Source of the DNA: Stichopus chloronotus
Lineage: Eukaryota > Echinodermata > Holothuroidea > Aspidochirotida > Stichopodidae
Assembly: GCA_021234535.1 (NCBI GenBank)
Contig: CM037830.1
Span: forward strand, 4,934,170-4,998,169
Direction of reading: 5' to 3'
DNA: 64,000 bases
Shown: in pieces, positions 1-13,100 of the stretch
Position numbering within the stretch: position 1 is the stretch's first letter
How the letters are laid out: each line of letters starts with the position of its first letter
Program-made: the position numbers and the translations under genes
The notes under the pieces: model-generated
What the model was told of the DNA's origin: nothing
The model's database searches: none
Seen by the model: only the letters and a program-made list of their open reading frames with translations

Positions 1-69
1 CGAAAACTTTCACAGACATTTTACAATTCTCTGCTGTCAAACTCAATGCCACTAATGTGTGCCTTGAAG
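1..69 (-). CDS. LRRK2: Possible LRRK2 exon W49 (partial, COR-kinase linker)
   Basis: After an acceptor ending ATATCCTTAG, the frame demanded by W48 stays open to the window edge and reads ASRHTLVALSLTAENCKMSV. The end, AENCKMSV, vaguely resembles the Cys-containing helix that follows COR in other Roco kinases. An open frame of this length is common by chance. Confidence 0.3.
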
Positions 70-516
70 CTAAGGATATTGACAATCAGACAACTTGAAA
101 GCCAACAGACAACCCTTGTCCATGCAGATGAGATGGAAGACATTGCTAATCACTTGAGCACAGAACAATATGTGTAGGTGCAGGTGGGATTATTCCATGC
201 ATATAGGGTATCCACGTGATACACCACATAAGGGAGTACTTGAAAACATTATTGTACATAGCTTTGATCCAAAGATAGTTTAAAAACTCTTTTAGATCTG
301 ACTCGAACATGAATATCATGTTTTATGGAATCGATGCTAACAACTGAAAAGAATATTATAAGAAGAGAAAAACAAGAAGAGAACAGAAATAGATTAATTT
401 CAATGTTTGACTAATTAAAAAAGTACACCTTTATCAGCTTCTATTACTACAGGTGGCAGCAAACACCTGATTTTATTCAGATCTAAATTTCAAAGTTGCA
501 ATTTTGATGGACATAC

Positions 517-644
517 CAGCACATCTGACGCAGGGTACATATCTTTGAAGCAAAGTCGTTCCCATCATCGGGTCTATTTCGTTTAGTCCAGGAAACCATT
601 CTTCTATAAGATCATCTAAATGATCGCAGACTTGACCAAATACC
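517..644 (-). CDS. LRRK2: LRRK2 exon W48, end of COR
   Basis: Encodes RVFGQVCDHLDDLIEEWFPG, then LNEIDPMMGTTLLQRYVPC and VRCA. Human reads [20 protein letters not shown]. Instead of human WALY it has VPCVRC, a CxxC pair. Acceptor GTCATCCATAG, donor GTATGT, one base out. The kinase lies further left, outside the window. Confidence 0.95.
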
Positions 645-2192
645 CTATGGATGACAACACAAGGTAAAATCATTGAGTGCATACGTCACCATATGTCACT
701 ACTTTTTAAATCCTATGGAACTTTATCTCTTCAATACGTAACTACTGGGTTTCAAATTGGTAAGTGATATCAATATTTGTGAAGAAGGAAATACATTGCA
801 AAAAAAAGAAAGCCTTTCAGGTATACAAAATTTTTAATTGTCCTTGAAATAAAGGCTTAAGCGACAAAGGATTCGAATAAGATGTATCATGCAAGTCCCT
901 CTCTTGACATCATAAATTGGCATACTAAAGCCAATGTTTATTCATGATGCAGATGTACTACAAAAATTTGCCTGTAAAATAATCAATATTTGAGAGATTT
1001 TTACAGAATTTATGGCTATTGCCAATGAATTGTCAATGTCTTTAATGACTGATACAGCCAGTATTTTTAAATATCATTTCCAAGTCACGTGAACTTTAAA
1101 AATCTCTATATCCTACTTATAACATATTTGTCTTTATACACACGTCTTCATATTCTTTTGTCGAATGAACCATACTGTTATACCAACATATATTCAACAA
1201 ATGGTGTAATAGTACAACCATCAACAACCGTTCATTGAAAGTCAGTGAAAAATGTGAAGAGCTCCTGTAGCAGGCTTTTTATGCTTCAAATTCCACCATC
1301 AATCTCAGGGTTCATCTTCATCCTGGTTTTGGGTCTTGTCTAGCAGTGTAAATGCAAGCTTTCACAGTGAAAATCACTTCAATGCAATGCCTGATGTTTT
1401 CTTATTTAAACCAAAATCAGTGCTTTTAATCACTGTTTTTAGTTAATTGAATTGAATGATAAATCTTTGTCAGAAAAAAATTAGCACAAGATTTTCTATG
1501 GAAGGTACTATATTAGGAGGGTAAAGAAAAACTCTTAATCTTTCTAGTTTAGAAAACACTTTTCATACACGAGTGGTTTAAGAAGAAGTGACCGGTTTGA
1601 AACATGTTTCCTATGTTTTTGCAAGAAGGTTACTGTGTGAGATTAGCATATCACTATGCTGCAAATAAATGATGCAATATGATTTGACATAAGTTCTGGT
1701 GCTATGTAAAAGTTGTGGCAGCAGAACTGGTTGGAACAATGAGTGTTTTGAACAAAGTCAAACTATCCATGCATCAAAGTAGCTCCGTCGAAATTTTGAA
1801 AGATTTGCAGTGAAAATACACTTTTCAGAAACTGTCACGACATAGCCATGCAGCTGCTGTGTCAATACTTTCACAAATGGTAGAGCATGTGTTGATGCAA
1901 ACTGCTCCAACACCTTGACATGTAAACTTTAACACCAACCACATAATACCAACCATTTGCAAAATAAACACCAATTTTCCATCACCAGAAACTCACCCAT
2001 ACAGGTGAAAGTGGATAATGGAGGAATGACAGAGTGGGTGGGTCCACCCAACAGGTTAATTCTAAGCTCAATTTGCTCTCAGTATGCAGTGAGTTCCAAC
2101 GAGCATGGCAGCATAACTAAACAAGGAACATACACAAAAGGGGAGGAGGGACAGATGGAAAGTTGTGAATGACATGTTTACGATGTACCAAC
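645..2192 (-). other. LRRK2 introns at the left end of the window
   Basis: Introns 70-516, 645-2,192, 2,279-2,963, 3,036-4,241 and 4,343-5,247 are AT-rich. Apart from one TGACCTTTGAC repeat unit near 4,100, I see nothing in them; short open frames there lack splice or homology support. Confidence 0.6.
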
Positions 2193-2278
2193 CTGTATCC
2201 AAGTGATGTTGTTGGAACCACAATAGCAATGGCCTCTGCTTCTTTAGATTTCAAAGACTCAACCACAAAGAATACTTC
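2193..2278 (-). CDS. LRRK2: LRRK2 exon W47, COR
   Basis: Encodes EVFFVVESLKSKEAEAIAIV and VPTTSLGY. Human has EAYCLVGSEVLDNHPESFLK then ITVPSCRKG. Acceptor TGATTTTCAG, donor GTTGGT, two bases out. Confidence 0.88.
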
Positions 2279-2963
2279 CTGAAAATCAGTAACATCAAGA
2301 GATGAATGTAAATCAGATATTATGACAAAGATATGTCACCTCCCCTTGGTAGTAATATGTACTAATTCATGTCAAGGGTAATTTTACAATGTTCTATTTT
2401 CAAATTGGGTAGTTGTTTTCACCCAACTGGCAAACTGGTCCAATTTTGCATTCAACATCTAGAGAAATATACACTGTACTCAATGGTCACCTGTACCATC
2501 TATATTAAATGTCTTTAAAATGTAAGACCAATACAAAAAGATTTGTGACTGCATCTTGACCGTGACCTTCATTGAGCCATGCAATCCTGGTGATTATGAA
2601 GTGCAATGAAACATTCACTGTTCTGAAGTTATTTATCTTAATATTCCTAATACTTTGTAGCTATGAGAACTAAATTATTTAAAAGCTTTGATCAAAGACC
2701 ACCAGCAATAAAAGAAGGGTGTATTTAGCAGTTTTTGCATCTTTTTATTCTCTGCAACATACAGTCAATTACATCATCTCACAGAAGGTCAGAGTAAAAG
2801 AAACATAAGACGAATGCCAGATATAGCAAGTTCCCCAAATAAAATTACAAACCTAACTCTCCTAAGAGCAAAATGGGAAATGCCTGGAACTGCAAAATAT
2901 GTAACACATTTCAAGTCACACCCCTGACCCTTTCAAAGTGGAGAGAACTTTGGCGTGTCTTAC

Positions 2964-3035
2964 CTGAGACCAATAAACGTATATTCCTTCCCGCCAGTAC
3001 TTGGATGTCCTTTCAAAACTGTTGAAACTTTCTTC
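2964..3035 (-). CDS. LRRK2: LRRK2 exon W46, COR
   Basis: A 72-bp phase-0 exon encoding EESFNSFERTSKYWREGIYV and YWSQ. Human has RALRPNRMYWRQGIYLNWSP. Acceptor AATTCTGTAG, donor GTAAGAC. Confidence 0.92.
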
Positions 3036-4020
3036 CTACAGAATTGATTGGGAATGATTGATTCATTGTGAATTAGTTTCCTTTTCTAATTGTTGAAGTA
3101 CTTTTAAAAAGAACTTTTCATTTTTTTTACAAGAACAAAGTAAGTATTCACGAACACAGGTGCTAAGGTTTGCTGTAATTTATTAAGACGACATGTTGAC
3201 TGGCTAGTTACTTCATTTACCATTTGAGATACATAAAAACTTCTACCCACAAAACAAATATTCTCTCATAAACTTGCACTTCAAAATAATGTAAACATTA
3301 GACATAATATTTTTGAATGGCTGCAATAAGGGACAGCACTGTTAGCAACAGGTGATGCCAATAAAATAACCAGTTTTTGACAAGTTACTAACAAAGTTAA
3401 TGACACTAATGATTAATAGTCCTGAAAAACTGCAAACACATTGCTTTTTTCGTTTTTTACACCAACCATGGGTGAAAAGAAATGCAAAGTAGAAAAGACT
3501 TTTCTAGAATTCCAAACAATAATCTGGAGTACATATTTCTCTGGAAAACTAGAATATAACTTAAATTTTGCATGTAGACTGACTCAATGGTGAATCCAAG
3601 TCCTTTGTATAGGATGAGCTTAACTGGCACTACAAAGATATGGAGAAGAAGTCTAAGACTTTCAAAAACTTCTCTATGACTGAATGCCCTCAGATGCACT
3701 TTGCAACAAAAAGCATGCAATTGAAAACTTGAGTGTCTTCTACATAAATTTTGCGTTCATAGCTGTAACGTCTATATATGATTTTTTAACCCAAATTCGA
3801 GTGGGACCATGGCAGCCCCCCTAATGAATCTACCAGTAAACTGACCCATTTCAATGACTGAAAATTTTACCAGAGTAAAGATCCTCTACAATACTTCCTA
3901 CTTTGTATCACCACTACCAGTTGCATAATAAGACCCAAAGAGTGCAAGACCAGTTGCCAAGCAGCTAAACACTATCTGTCAAAAATATAGGAATCATTCA
4001 CTCAATATAATCAATCCACA

Positions 4021-4175
4021 TGCTCACTATGAGATCCATCACGGTTACCCTTCTTGGGATAAAGAGCTTACACGAATTTGAATTGTGGAATTTGTGGTGA
4101 CCTCAAAAGACCTTTGACCTCCACAAAACAATATGGAACAACTACTTTATATGAACAATAGAAACACAAAGTATG
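4021..4175. repeat. Single unit of the GACCTTTGACCTC dispersed family
   Basis: Carries the family's order: a TATGAGATC run, a TTCTTGGGATA run, then GACCTCAAAAGACCTTTGACCTCCAC and AACAATA. Diverged from the 13.4-14.1 kb array. A second lone piece sits at 5,590-5,660. Confidence 0.5.
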
Positions 4176-4241
4176 ATGTTTAGGTAGTTAACGCTTAAAA
4201 TACAACGGTAGAAAAATTTAATGGTTTGTTGAGGAACGTAC

Positions 4242-4342
4242 CCCACGCAGCATGTCTGTTGAAAACTGGAGTAATCTCAAGATCAGGCGAGGCCAGAGAC
4301 CAACAGGCGTATATGGCATCCAGTAGTACCTATGGAGAAGCT
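4242..4342 (-). CDS. LRRK2: LRRK2 exon W45, COR
   Basis: Encodes ELLHRYYWMPYTPVGLWPRL, then ILRLLQFSTDMLRG. Human has IIRLYEMPYFPMGFWSRLIN. The acceptor TTATCCTACAG keeps phase with W44; the later CCATAG does not. The Tyr of the Parkinson site Y1699 region appears kept. Donor GTACGT, phase 0. Confidence 0.92.
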
Positions 4343-5247
4343 CTGTAGGATAAAAACATAGAAATAAACATGATTCAGCAGATGGGTGGCCAACATGCTT
4401 TCTGCGGGCGAAATATGGTCCTCATAAAGATATCACAGTCCCAAAATGACCTTTAGAACAAAAATACAAAATAATTGTTAATGTTGCAATAATTTGCAAT
4501 GTCCTTCTCACACATCTCACATTACCTGCTTTTCTTTCCTTTTTAAATTAAAATGTTTTTACAACCTTGAAAAGTTAAGTGTTCTTTCATAGCATGTTGA
4601 GTGGAGAGGGCCTGTATAGTCAGTCACACAATCACAGAATTAAACACAGCTGCATGGTCACATTTCCTGACAAGATTCAATGGCTTTTCAAAAATAAAGA
4701 AAAACAAAGAAAGCACTTTGAATAGTACAAGAAAGACATCACAAATTATTGTGCAATCTACCATTTCAAATTGATTGAAAAGTTTCAACATTTTATACCT
4801 CAGCTCTGGCATGTCCAGTAAAAATAGTACCTGGACCATTTGAATTCATGTGACACATTTGAAATTTTGGATTCTAGGTACACTTTAGTACTTTACTCAA
4901 AATTAATGATAAACACACTAATACATGTAACATGAGCGCAATCCACAGCGGGACTAATCTCAACTGTATGGTTTTCCATAAAAAGTACTTCTCTCACACA
5001 TGTTATTATGCTTATGCAACAGACTTATAGGCACTTGACCATGAATGTAAAGAACAAGCGAGAAATTTTCTTTACTGTTTGCACAGAAATCGTATGTTCA
5101 AAAAAGTATTCCATGCAGAAATCATGTGTACCTCCCAAACCACACCCACTCACCCAAATACATTTGCAATTCCTTGATTGAAAAAGTCAAATCCAATCTT
5201 CCACATCTTGATGTTTTATAAGATATTCTCAATCTGATCAAACGTAC

Positions 5248-5342
5248 CTCTAGCTGGTGGAAGTTTGATGTGTGTTTTAACACACGGTACCTTGGATGGG
5301 ATGAGCAACTCCATTTCACTGAGGGGTAATGCTACTTCAAAC
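5248..5342 (-). CDS. LRRK2: LRRK2 exon W44, COR, after the 20-kb intron
   Basis: Encodes FEVALPLSEMELLIPSKVPC and VKTHIKLPPAR. Human reads FQIALPIGEEYLLVPSSLSD. The first base completes the Lys codon of W43. Acceptor CTTACGTGGCAG, donor GTACGT. Confidence 0.92.
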
Positions 5343-6144
5343 CTGCCACGTAAGAGAAAACACTGCATCCATAAAACAAACTTAGCAACTGTCCTCTCCA
5401 TCACCACAAAGAGGCAAAACAACCAGAATTCAGAAAAACTGTGTGGTTTCGATGATGCAGCCCAGCCTTGCTGCTCACAGTGGTTACATAACTGTTTGAC
5501 ATGGCACATATAATACTACACTGTTCCACTCAATGTTCCCATCATCACATGATAGAGCAAACGAAGTTTACAACACTTTGACTGTACAACTTCTTTTGGC
5601 CTTTGACCTCCACAAACAACAGCACTGATCTTGAACTCAATATGATTGACATGCATGCTTTATATGAGATTAGTCCAAACATGCATTGATGAGATTTTGT
5701 CTTTAAATGATTGTCACATTTTGAGACTTGTGCAGTAGAATATTCAAAGTTTAAGACAAAGTAGAACCACCTCATTATCTTGTTATCACTTTCACAACTT
5801 AAAACTTTTATAACCAACATACCAGACCTCTGTATTGACAGCAGATCAGTTCAACACACACTGTCTTTCACCAGGTTTAATACTCAAACCTAAGGTTTGC
5901 TGACCCAGGGGGTCTGTGAAATTTATTTGGGTGTCTATGAGGGCACAGAGGTCCACGGAAGGTCCATGAAGAAAGAATTTAAGGTCTGCAACAGAGGTTC
6001 ATGACCAATGGAACAAGAGATATAGTCCACTAAAAAGCTACTGAGCAATGCACTGAGAGAAAAAACAGAGCCAACCACTTTGTGTCTGACAAATAATTCA
6101 TCATTTTCAATACATTTTTTGACCGAATCAAATTCTGCTTTGCA

Positions 6145-6184
6145 TACTTGGAAATTCTTATTTGAATGTAAGAATTTCCAAGTA
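6145..6184. repeat. Perfect 16-bp inverted repeat, 8-base loop
   Basis: TACTTGGAAATTCTTA at 6,145-6,160 is followed by eight bases and by its exact reverse complement at 6,169-6,184. It is about 0.7 kb upstream of the FReD TATA box. No target-site duplication is obvious. It could be a hairpin relic of a small transposon. Confidence 0.75.
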
Positions 6185-6784
6185 ATGTCCTAGTGAACTA
6201 GCAACATTGCAGGACAAGAAAAATGCACTTCAGGCCCAGGAAAACAGCATTTCTAAAACTAAACATAAATTCTTGAAAATGATTCTACTTCAAAAGCTAC
6301 ATAATACTGCAGCATTTTGCATGTAATCAAAATTAAATGAATCATACAAAGTATTAGATATTTTCATGAAGGTAAAAGAGAACAATTATAAATGTTTTCT
6401 TTTGTTAGAGAATAATCTATTACCACTTGTATGAAAGTGAACAGTCTGATACAATGCTGTAAAAAAACACATTTCTGGTCTTATATTTCCATGCAGAGAT
6501 TGGCAATTTAATGTAAAATGTGCTAACTATGCTACCAAGTCAAAGACCTCAATTGTAATATACAAAGGGCAAATGCTAACAAAACCTCCAAGGGAAGAAT
6601 GAAAACCCACTACAGACTGTTGCTTTAAATTTCAACTGACCTCACTCAAAATGCGCACTTAAAATTTTTCGGCAAAGTAAATGTGACCAAGGAAACTAAA
6701 AGTGATTTGTTCTGTGTGCCTAGAGTCAATTTACTTTAGATGAGATGGTCATTTTAACAAACGACACAAGTACTGGATATAGCC

Positions 6785-6820
6785 GGCATCAATCTTGATT
6801 ATGGGCATCAATCTTGATTA
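6785..6820 (+). promoter_or_regulatory. Direct repeat upstream of the nested FReD gene
   Basis: The 17-bp string GGCATCAATCTTGATTA occurs twice at 19-bp spacing, about 70-100 bp upstream of the TATA box at 6,888. Its position suggests a paired factor-binding site, but the factor is unknown. Confidence 0.35.
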
Positions 6821-6887
6821 AAAGACTACTCTTAAAAAACTTGCAACAGATGTTTTTTTACTTTAAGGAACTTTTTCCTTTCACAAT

Positions 6888-6895
6888 TATATAAA
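6888..6895 (+). promoter_or_regulatory. TATA box of the nested FReD gene
   Basis: TATATAAA lies 134 bp before the ATG at 7,029. Transcription would start near 6,920 and leave a 5' leader of about 110 bp. No other TATA-like string lies as close to this start codon. Confidence 0.5.
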
Positions 6896-7028
6896 CCTAT
6901 CTGGGAGACAAGAGACTTCACTTCTCCAGATTATCTTGTTAGACTCACACCTCTGAGATATTTGACTTGCATCACCTATCATACTTCCAAGTTTCTATTT
7001 CTTTCACTAGAGACTGTCTACCAGCACC

Positions 7029-7103
7029 ATGTTGAAGAAAGTACCAACTTTATATTTACTGTATGCTTTGCTTTGCATCTGCAAAACTTCATCTATTGAG
7101 CTG
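7029..7103 (+). CDS. FReD gene exon 1, signal peptide
   Basis: Begins with ATG and encodes [20 protein letters not shown] and SSIEL: two lysines, a Leu/Tyr-rich core and a likely cut after KTSS. Ends in phase 0 at a GTAAGTG donor. A 4.4-kb intron follows. Confidence 0.75.
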
Positions 7104-10100
7104 GTAAGTGTTTCACTCTGAATATGTTATCAATTTTAATAAATGGCACAACCAATATTATAAACTTTGCCAATACAGTTCTTTCTTCCATTATGTCCCA
7201 ATTTTTCATGGAATGATCTTGACTGATATGAACAATCTAAAGATAACTAAAGTGTGGCGGATCAGTAGAAAGTGTTAATGAATTAATTCAGAATTAGGTT
7301 CCACTTTACTTTCAAAGTTCACATACCATCTATCTATCCATCCCACCATGTTTATGCTTACTCCTGCTTTATCTGTTCTGAAATATCACAAAATTCAAGG
7401 GCAGCCTTGGTTGCCAACAAATTTTAATATTAACAAAACATTTCAGTGAAGTATTACATGAAGGAATTTGATTAGATTACACTTAATGTCGGTATCAGCA
7501 TTTATTTGTGAAATTTTATCAGACTAAATATCAATTGCAGTGTGAGGCAATGCATGGCAGCGGCATCATTTGCATCAAAAGCTACTGATAGCCTTCTAAA
7601 AGTTGAAAGCAATTAAATGAACATGCTTCATGTAGGCATCATATATGATTGCTTCCATTGTCCTAGTTCTGTGGCATAGTTTGATGACCACATTTAAAAC
7701 TAACACAGCTACTTTTTGTCAAAAGTTCTCTTCAAAGAGTATGATTTATGGTGCAAAATACTAACGAAAGCATTGATTTGTATCTAACAAGACAAATGAT
7801 TGCCAGATATAACTTTTGTGACTGAAAAGTAAGTTAGAGGCCAAGAGTCCGAACTACCCTGACAGATGCTGAATGGTACCTTACCTGAGTCTTGCTGACC
7901 ATAAAGTCACCAAAAATCTGTAATATGCTACCTTTTAGGTTGTTGAGCTCTACTTTGCACCCAACATTTGGCAGGAGGTACCATATACCATCAAAGACTC
8001 CATGCTGTTACCCGATTTCAACAAAATAATCAAAACTGACATATTGTTATAGATGGCTAAGCCATTTATTTTGCCTTTGTTTCTTTAATGTATTCACTTT
8101 GTTGCTTTGTTTTTGTCAACACTACCATCATGATGAAGCAGTGCTTTACAAGACTTTAACAAACTGTATGCATTGTAAATCAAATAAATCTAAACTTAAT
8201 ACTTTAAAACAGTCCCAGCTGTAAGAACTGATTAAAAACTAGTTTAATTGTTCAAGTCATAAATAAATCTTTATAAATCATTTTGTAAACAATTTAATTT
8301 GCATTTCCATGCTGTAATGCAACAACAATGTCAGAGTAAAGTTGTCAGCCAATTGAATCATTAAAGAGTAGCAGCAAGAAAAAAATTGTTTACTTGAGGT
8401 CTTGTACCCTTATACATGACAAACTTGATATTAAAAAATGTTGAATTCATCTTAAGTGGATAACTATGGAGGAAAACTGTGTGTGTCAAAACAACATCTG
8501 ATATTTACAAAAGTAGAGTAAAAGAAGATAAGAAGGTAAGTTCAGCATAATCAGCATATAAACACTATCTTTCACTACTGGCCATATAAGTAATTAATTT
8601 TTCTTGTTATATGATTCAATCCAACATAAGTTTGAGTGCAAGGAACTTTTAGACATTAAAACATTCAAAGAGAAAATGCATAGCACAGTAGTGCTTAGAG
8701 TCTAGTGAACTACACCAAGGAACCTTTTTATTTTAACTTCAGCTTACTACTACATAAATTAACTACAGGTATGAAAAGACAACATGACTGACAAATCAGT
8801 TTTCACTGCATCAGCATGAAATTTCTCACAACTGACACTTTCTTAGATCATTACTAGACTATACAAATAATTGTTTTATCATTGCTGCAAAAAGAAAAAA
8901 AATGGAATCCCGAACACAAAACTCTTAAAGTTATTTTAAGCATTAAAACTGTTTTCTGTTTTTTACTTTTGCTGTATTGTTTAGTCTTTGGGGTGATGCT
9001 TTGCTGCAAAAAAGGCTCTGTAATTTGTCTGAGAAAAAGAAACTACTCATGGATTTCAATATCTCTAGTCTAGAGTTGTCTTTAAAATCTCTGAAAATCT
9101 GAAAATACAGACATGACGCTTTTCCCAACAACAATCATAAATGGAACCAAAACTGGGTATCAAGTGAAATTGGATTCATACCACTCTACTAAGCTGAGTT
9201 TACATTTGGAGTCTCATAAAAATAAAACCAAAGGGATGTTATTAATTCTATATCTTGCAAAGTCTATTCTTAAAAAATGAAATTCAAATACTCTGAACAA
9301 AGAAAAAAATTTAACCACATTCTGGCTGATTCACCAAACATTCTTTCAGATTCCTCAAGTTGTCTGATACAAGCAAAATATGCACCAGCAAAGAATGCTA
9401 TCTGAAACCCAACAGCTGGCACTTCAAACTTGCTTTGATTAGTTTAAAGCAATCGATCCTAACTATCAGTTGAGGAGGACTTCACCAATATTGGTCTTTC
9501 CATTTTATCTTCTCACAATCTCAGCTTACAACTTAAACTAAGAAGTTAAATGTTACCTTCTACCAAGAATAAAGGGACAAACTTGCACCCTGATGCATGG
9601 ACATCAATCCTGGGTGGTGGGGGGAACAGAAGGGACACACCCCCCACATTTTGATAGGAGGGGGACATAATATCAAATGTCAACAAAAACAAAAAGTCAG
9701 AGCCACGAGTCGGAAAATAAAAACAAAAAGAGATTGGAATTTTTCATGTTTCAGTCTAGCACATTTTATGATGTAAAAAGATGCCAAATTTTGTACCAGA
9801 TTGTGAGGTTATCTGGTAATTGAAACAAATTTTCATTAAAGCTGAAATTTCATATGAACTCATAAATCTCATGAATCTCATATTTCAGTCAAGGAGTGAG
9901 GATACGCAGATGGTCTGACATACCAGTTGGAAATTTTCACACCTTAATCTGGCACATTTCATGACTTCAAAAGAAGCCAAGTATTACACTAGATTTGCAT
10001 CTAAGTTTGTGGGAGGGGACACCTCTTCCCTTGCAACCCTCCCACAGATCTAGACCAAACTTCACTCTTTTCATGCTTCCCCATCTATCAAAATACTACT

Positions 10101-13100
10101 GTATAGCATCTTTTTCATGTGGCTACCATTTTTAAAAGTTATTGGTACAAGAACAAGTACTCCTTTGACATGCAATCATTGATGGTTGTAGTAAACTAAT
10201 AAGCACCTGTAATGAGAGTAAAAATTATTGGAATAACTTATCTGAAACCATAATTTCTCGGGGGAAAATGACTGCAATAGATGCAAAATATTGCATCAGA
10301 TATCAGTTTAAGGTCACTTGCTTGTTGAAACTTTCTTAAAAAGCAAAACCTGTTATCGTTCAAAAGTAAAATCTGTTGAATCAACTTTTCACAAAATTAT
10401 GATAGCATAAATATTGTAGATAGGAGCAATCCAAATCAGTATTAGTTTTGAATAGAATGATGTTTCTCTTATCGAGAAACTGCAGACATGAGAGCCTTTT
10501 TCAGGGCTGGGTACATGAAGCCAAGATCACTGTAGGAGAGCCGTTTCTGAAGATCTGGGGGGTTTCTAAAGCCCAAATTTTTCACGTATGCCAACTGATG
10601 GTGGGACTCTGCTCAAATAGTCCTGCCCAAAGTGAAAGCAAAAGGATTTTGCCCTCAGCTTAAGTCCCCACCCCTCCTGAAAACCCTGGGTAGATGCTTC
10701 ATATGTGATATCGATGACGCATAGTGTAAGCAAAATATGCCCACAATCATTACACCCTGGCAGTGCTATGGTAATTTTTGTTTCCATTCTATCACCTTCT
10801 GCATGAAAGACAAAAGTTTTTTTTCTTTTTTAAAATTTTGCTGAGGGTTTTGAACCACTCTCCATGAGGCATTTTCTGGAAATTCCCATGCATGTATTTT
10901 TCATAGTTGTGTTAACTCATTGTAGCCCTCCGCTTCAATAGTAATTAGTAAAAAAACACATACAGGCAAAAATCACCTCCTCCCATCTTTCCAGGAGTCC
11001 CATGGACACGCGCCCCTGAAATGTCCTTTTACAGACTTTGACAATATATGGGCTTTCCATCACTAGACCTTGGCAGTCCCACCTGTCATTCATCAAATTG
11101 GTCATTTGTCTTAACATAGGCTTATGCAATGTCTGACCAGTTTTGCCCTTTCGGTACCATTCGAAGATACAGAATCCTTCAAACATCCGTCATTCAAATG
11201 CTCACAATTGTACAAATACCCCATAGCTTGCTGGATTTTTCTTCTGATCACGTTAATAGACGTTATCCCCAGACCCTAGGGGAAAACATTTTGTACCTGT
11301 CCAATATAGCCAAAGTCCATCAAAAAGTGCAGGATGTAGACCCCTGCTGGGGCAGATTTAATCATTCAAACCTGTCAGCCAACTTGCACATGTCCCTTCC
11401 CACATTTCAAGTTGGATTGACGCCCCTGCCCTTACGTATCCCCTTCAACATATTCCAGTTTCACTCACCATGAATTCCCTCCAAAACTTTATGCTTTGTG
11501 GTTAAGATTGATTCTGAAGCAATTCACTTTGTTCTTCTTATGCTACAGGATCAAAAGGCAGTAGCAGAGTTGCAGACATGTAAGTATGAACCAGTGATTA
11601 TCATCAAAGTTGTACGAGATGAAAAGGATGAAATTGTAAAGAAAGAAGGAATTAAAACAGAAATACAAAGTTCTTTTGCTTGCAATCTACAGAGTTGGAG
11701 CTTGATATTCATTATGCTCCAATTCTTGGCGGAATTTGGATGAAATTGGAAAAAAGTGAATAAACTGAAATCAAACAAACTGGAAACTACAGATAATAGC
11801 AAATCACAGATGCCCAAAGTTCTTGAATTGGTGTATTAAGCTAAATACTAATTGAAAACTAGAAAGCCAAAAGGCTTAGTGATTCCTTGCCTCATGATAT
11901 ATATTGTAACAAACATGAATCGCCCACACGACAAGCATGAGATCCCACACAGTTATCCTACTTGAGATACCATCTTAGTAAGGTCAAAACCTTTTGAAAT
12001 CTCGTGACTCAAAATGACCTTTCACCTCCACTTACAACAATAGGGATCACCTACCCTATATGGCCATCAACATGCTAAATATGAACAATTCACAATTTAA
12101 GTATAACATCCCTCACATTTATCACCCTTAAAATATCATGTATACAAGGTTTTGACCTTTTGTCACCCCAAATAACCTTTGACCTACATAAACATAAGAA
12201 AACTCCCAAACGGATAAGATGCTGCAGGGGAACAAATTATATTTTGTCGTGTCTAATAACTTGATAAAAAGGTAAACATGTTTATTTAATCAAAATTATA
12301 GCACTTTATTATGTCGAGTTACAGCTATTGGTGGCAGCTCTTCCGTATTTGACTTTTTGGCGTGATGCCCTTCCCAATGGCTATGAGGTCCTTGAAAATT
12401 AGCAAAAACGGATAACCCTATTAAACCAGAATCTGGCATGACTTGCAATTTTGCCTTTAGTCTACTTAAAGACACAACACACAGTACAAGTTTCCCTGGT
12501 TTGATACACAGTAGCCATTTGTTCAAAGCTTACCTGAACTACTGTAAAGTGAAATAGGGCGTTTAGAATACACCAACATGGTGTACAAAGAAATTCGCTT
12601 CAACCATTGTTAAACCATTCAGTCTCATCAATAAATATCTGTCAAAGCTTCATCTCCTCAAAACATTATGCATGTGATAAGTAACAGATGCATCATTTGA
12701 ATTTTAAAAAGTTTGGGTGAACAAATTATTGTTGAGCAACAAATAACTAAATTTCTGATCTGTGAGAATCTTATTCCTTGAAAATAAGGCTACTGTAATT
12801 CATTATTTTGAATAATCTATCATTCTATGTCCACAAATAATGGTTTTAAAAATATGGTTGTTTTCTGTAAAACAAACGCACTATTTCCCTTTAAGGGCTA
12901 AACAGAGACACTGTTTATAAAGTAAATGGTTAAGTCCATTAAGCACCTGGCTCAACAGACTGTATGATTTATTCTGGACATTGTGGTTTCTACTGGCAGT
13001 CAACTGTGATAAATTATGTCAGATAACAGAGACCAATTTGAACAGAGGTGGGTCAGTTACAATTTGATTCATTCAATTAAGCAATCACAGTTCATGCATG

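Noticed and set aside
5265..5513. Plus-strand 82-codon frame
   Set aside because: It is antisense to LRRK2 exon W44, whose minus-strand frame matches COR and joins its neighbours in phase.
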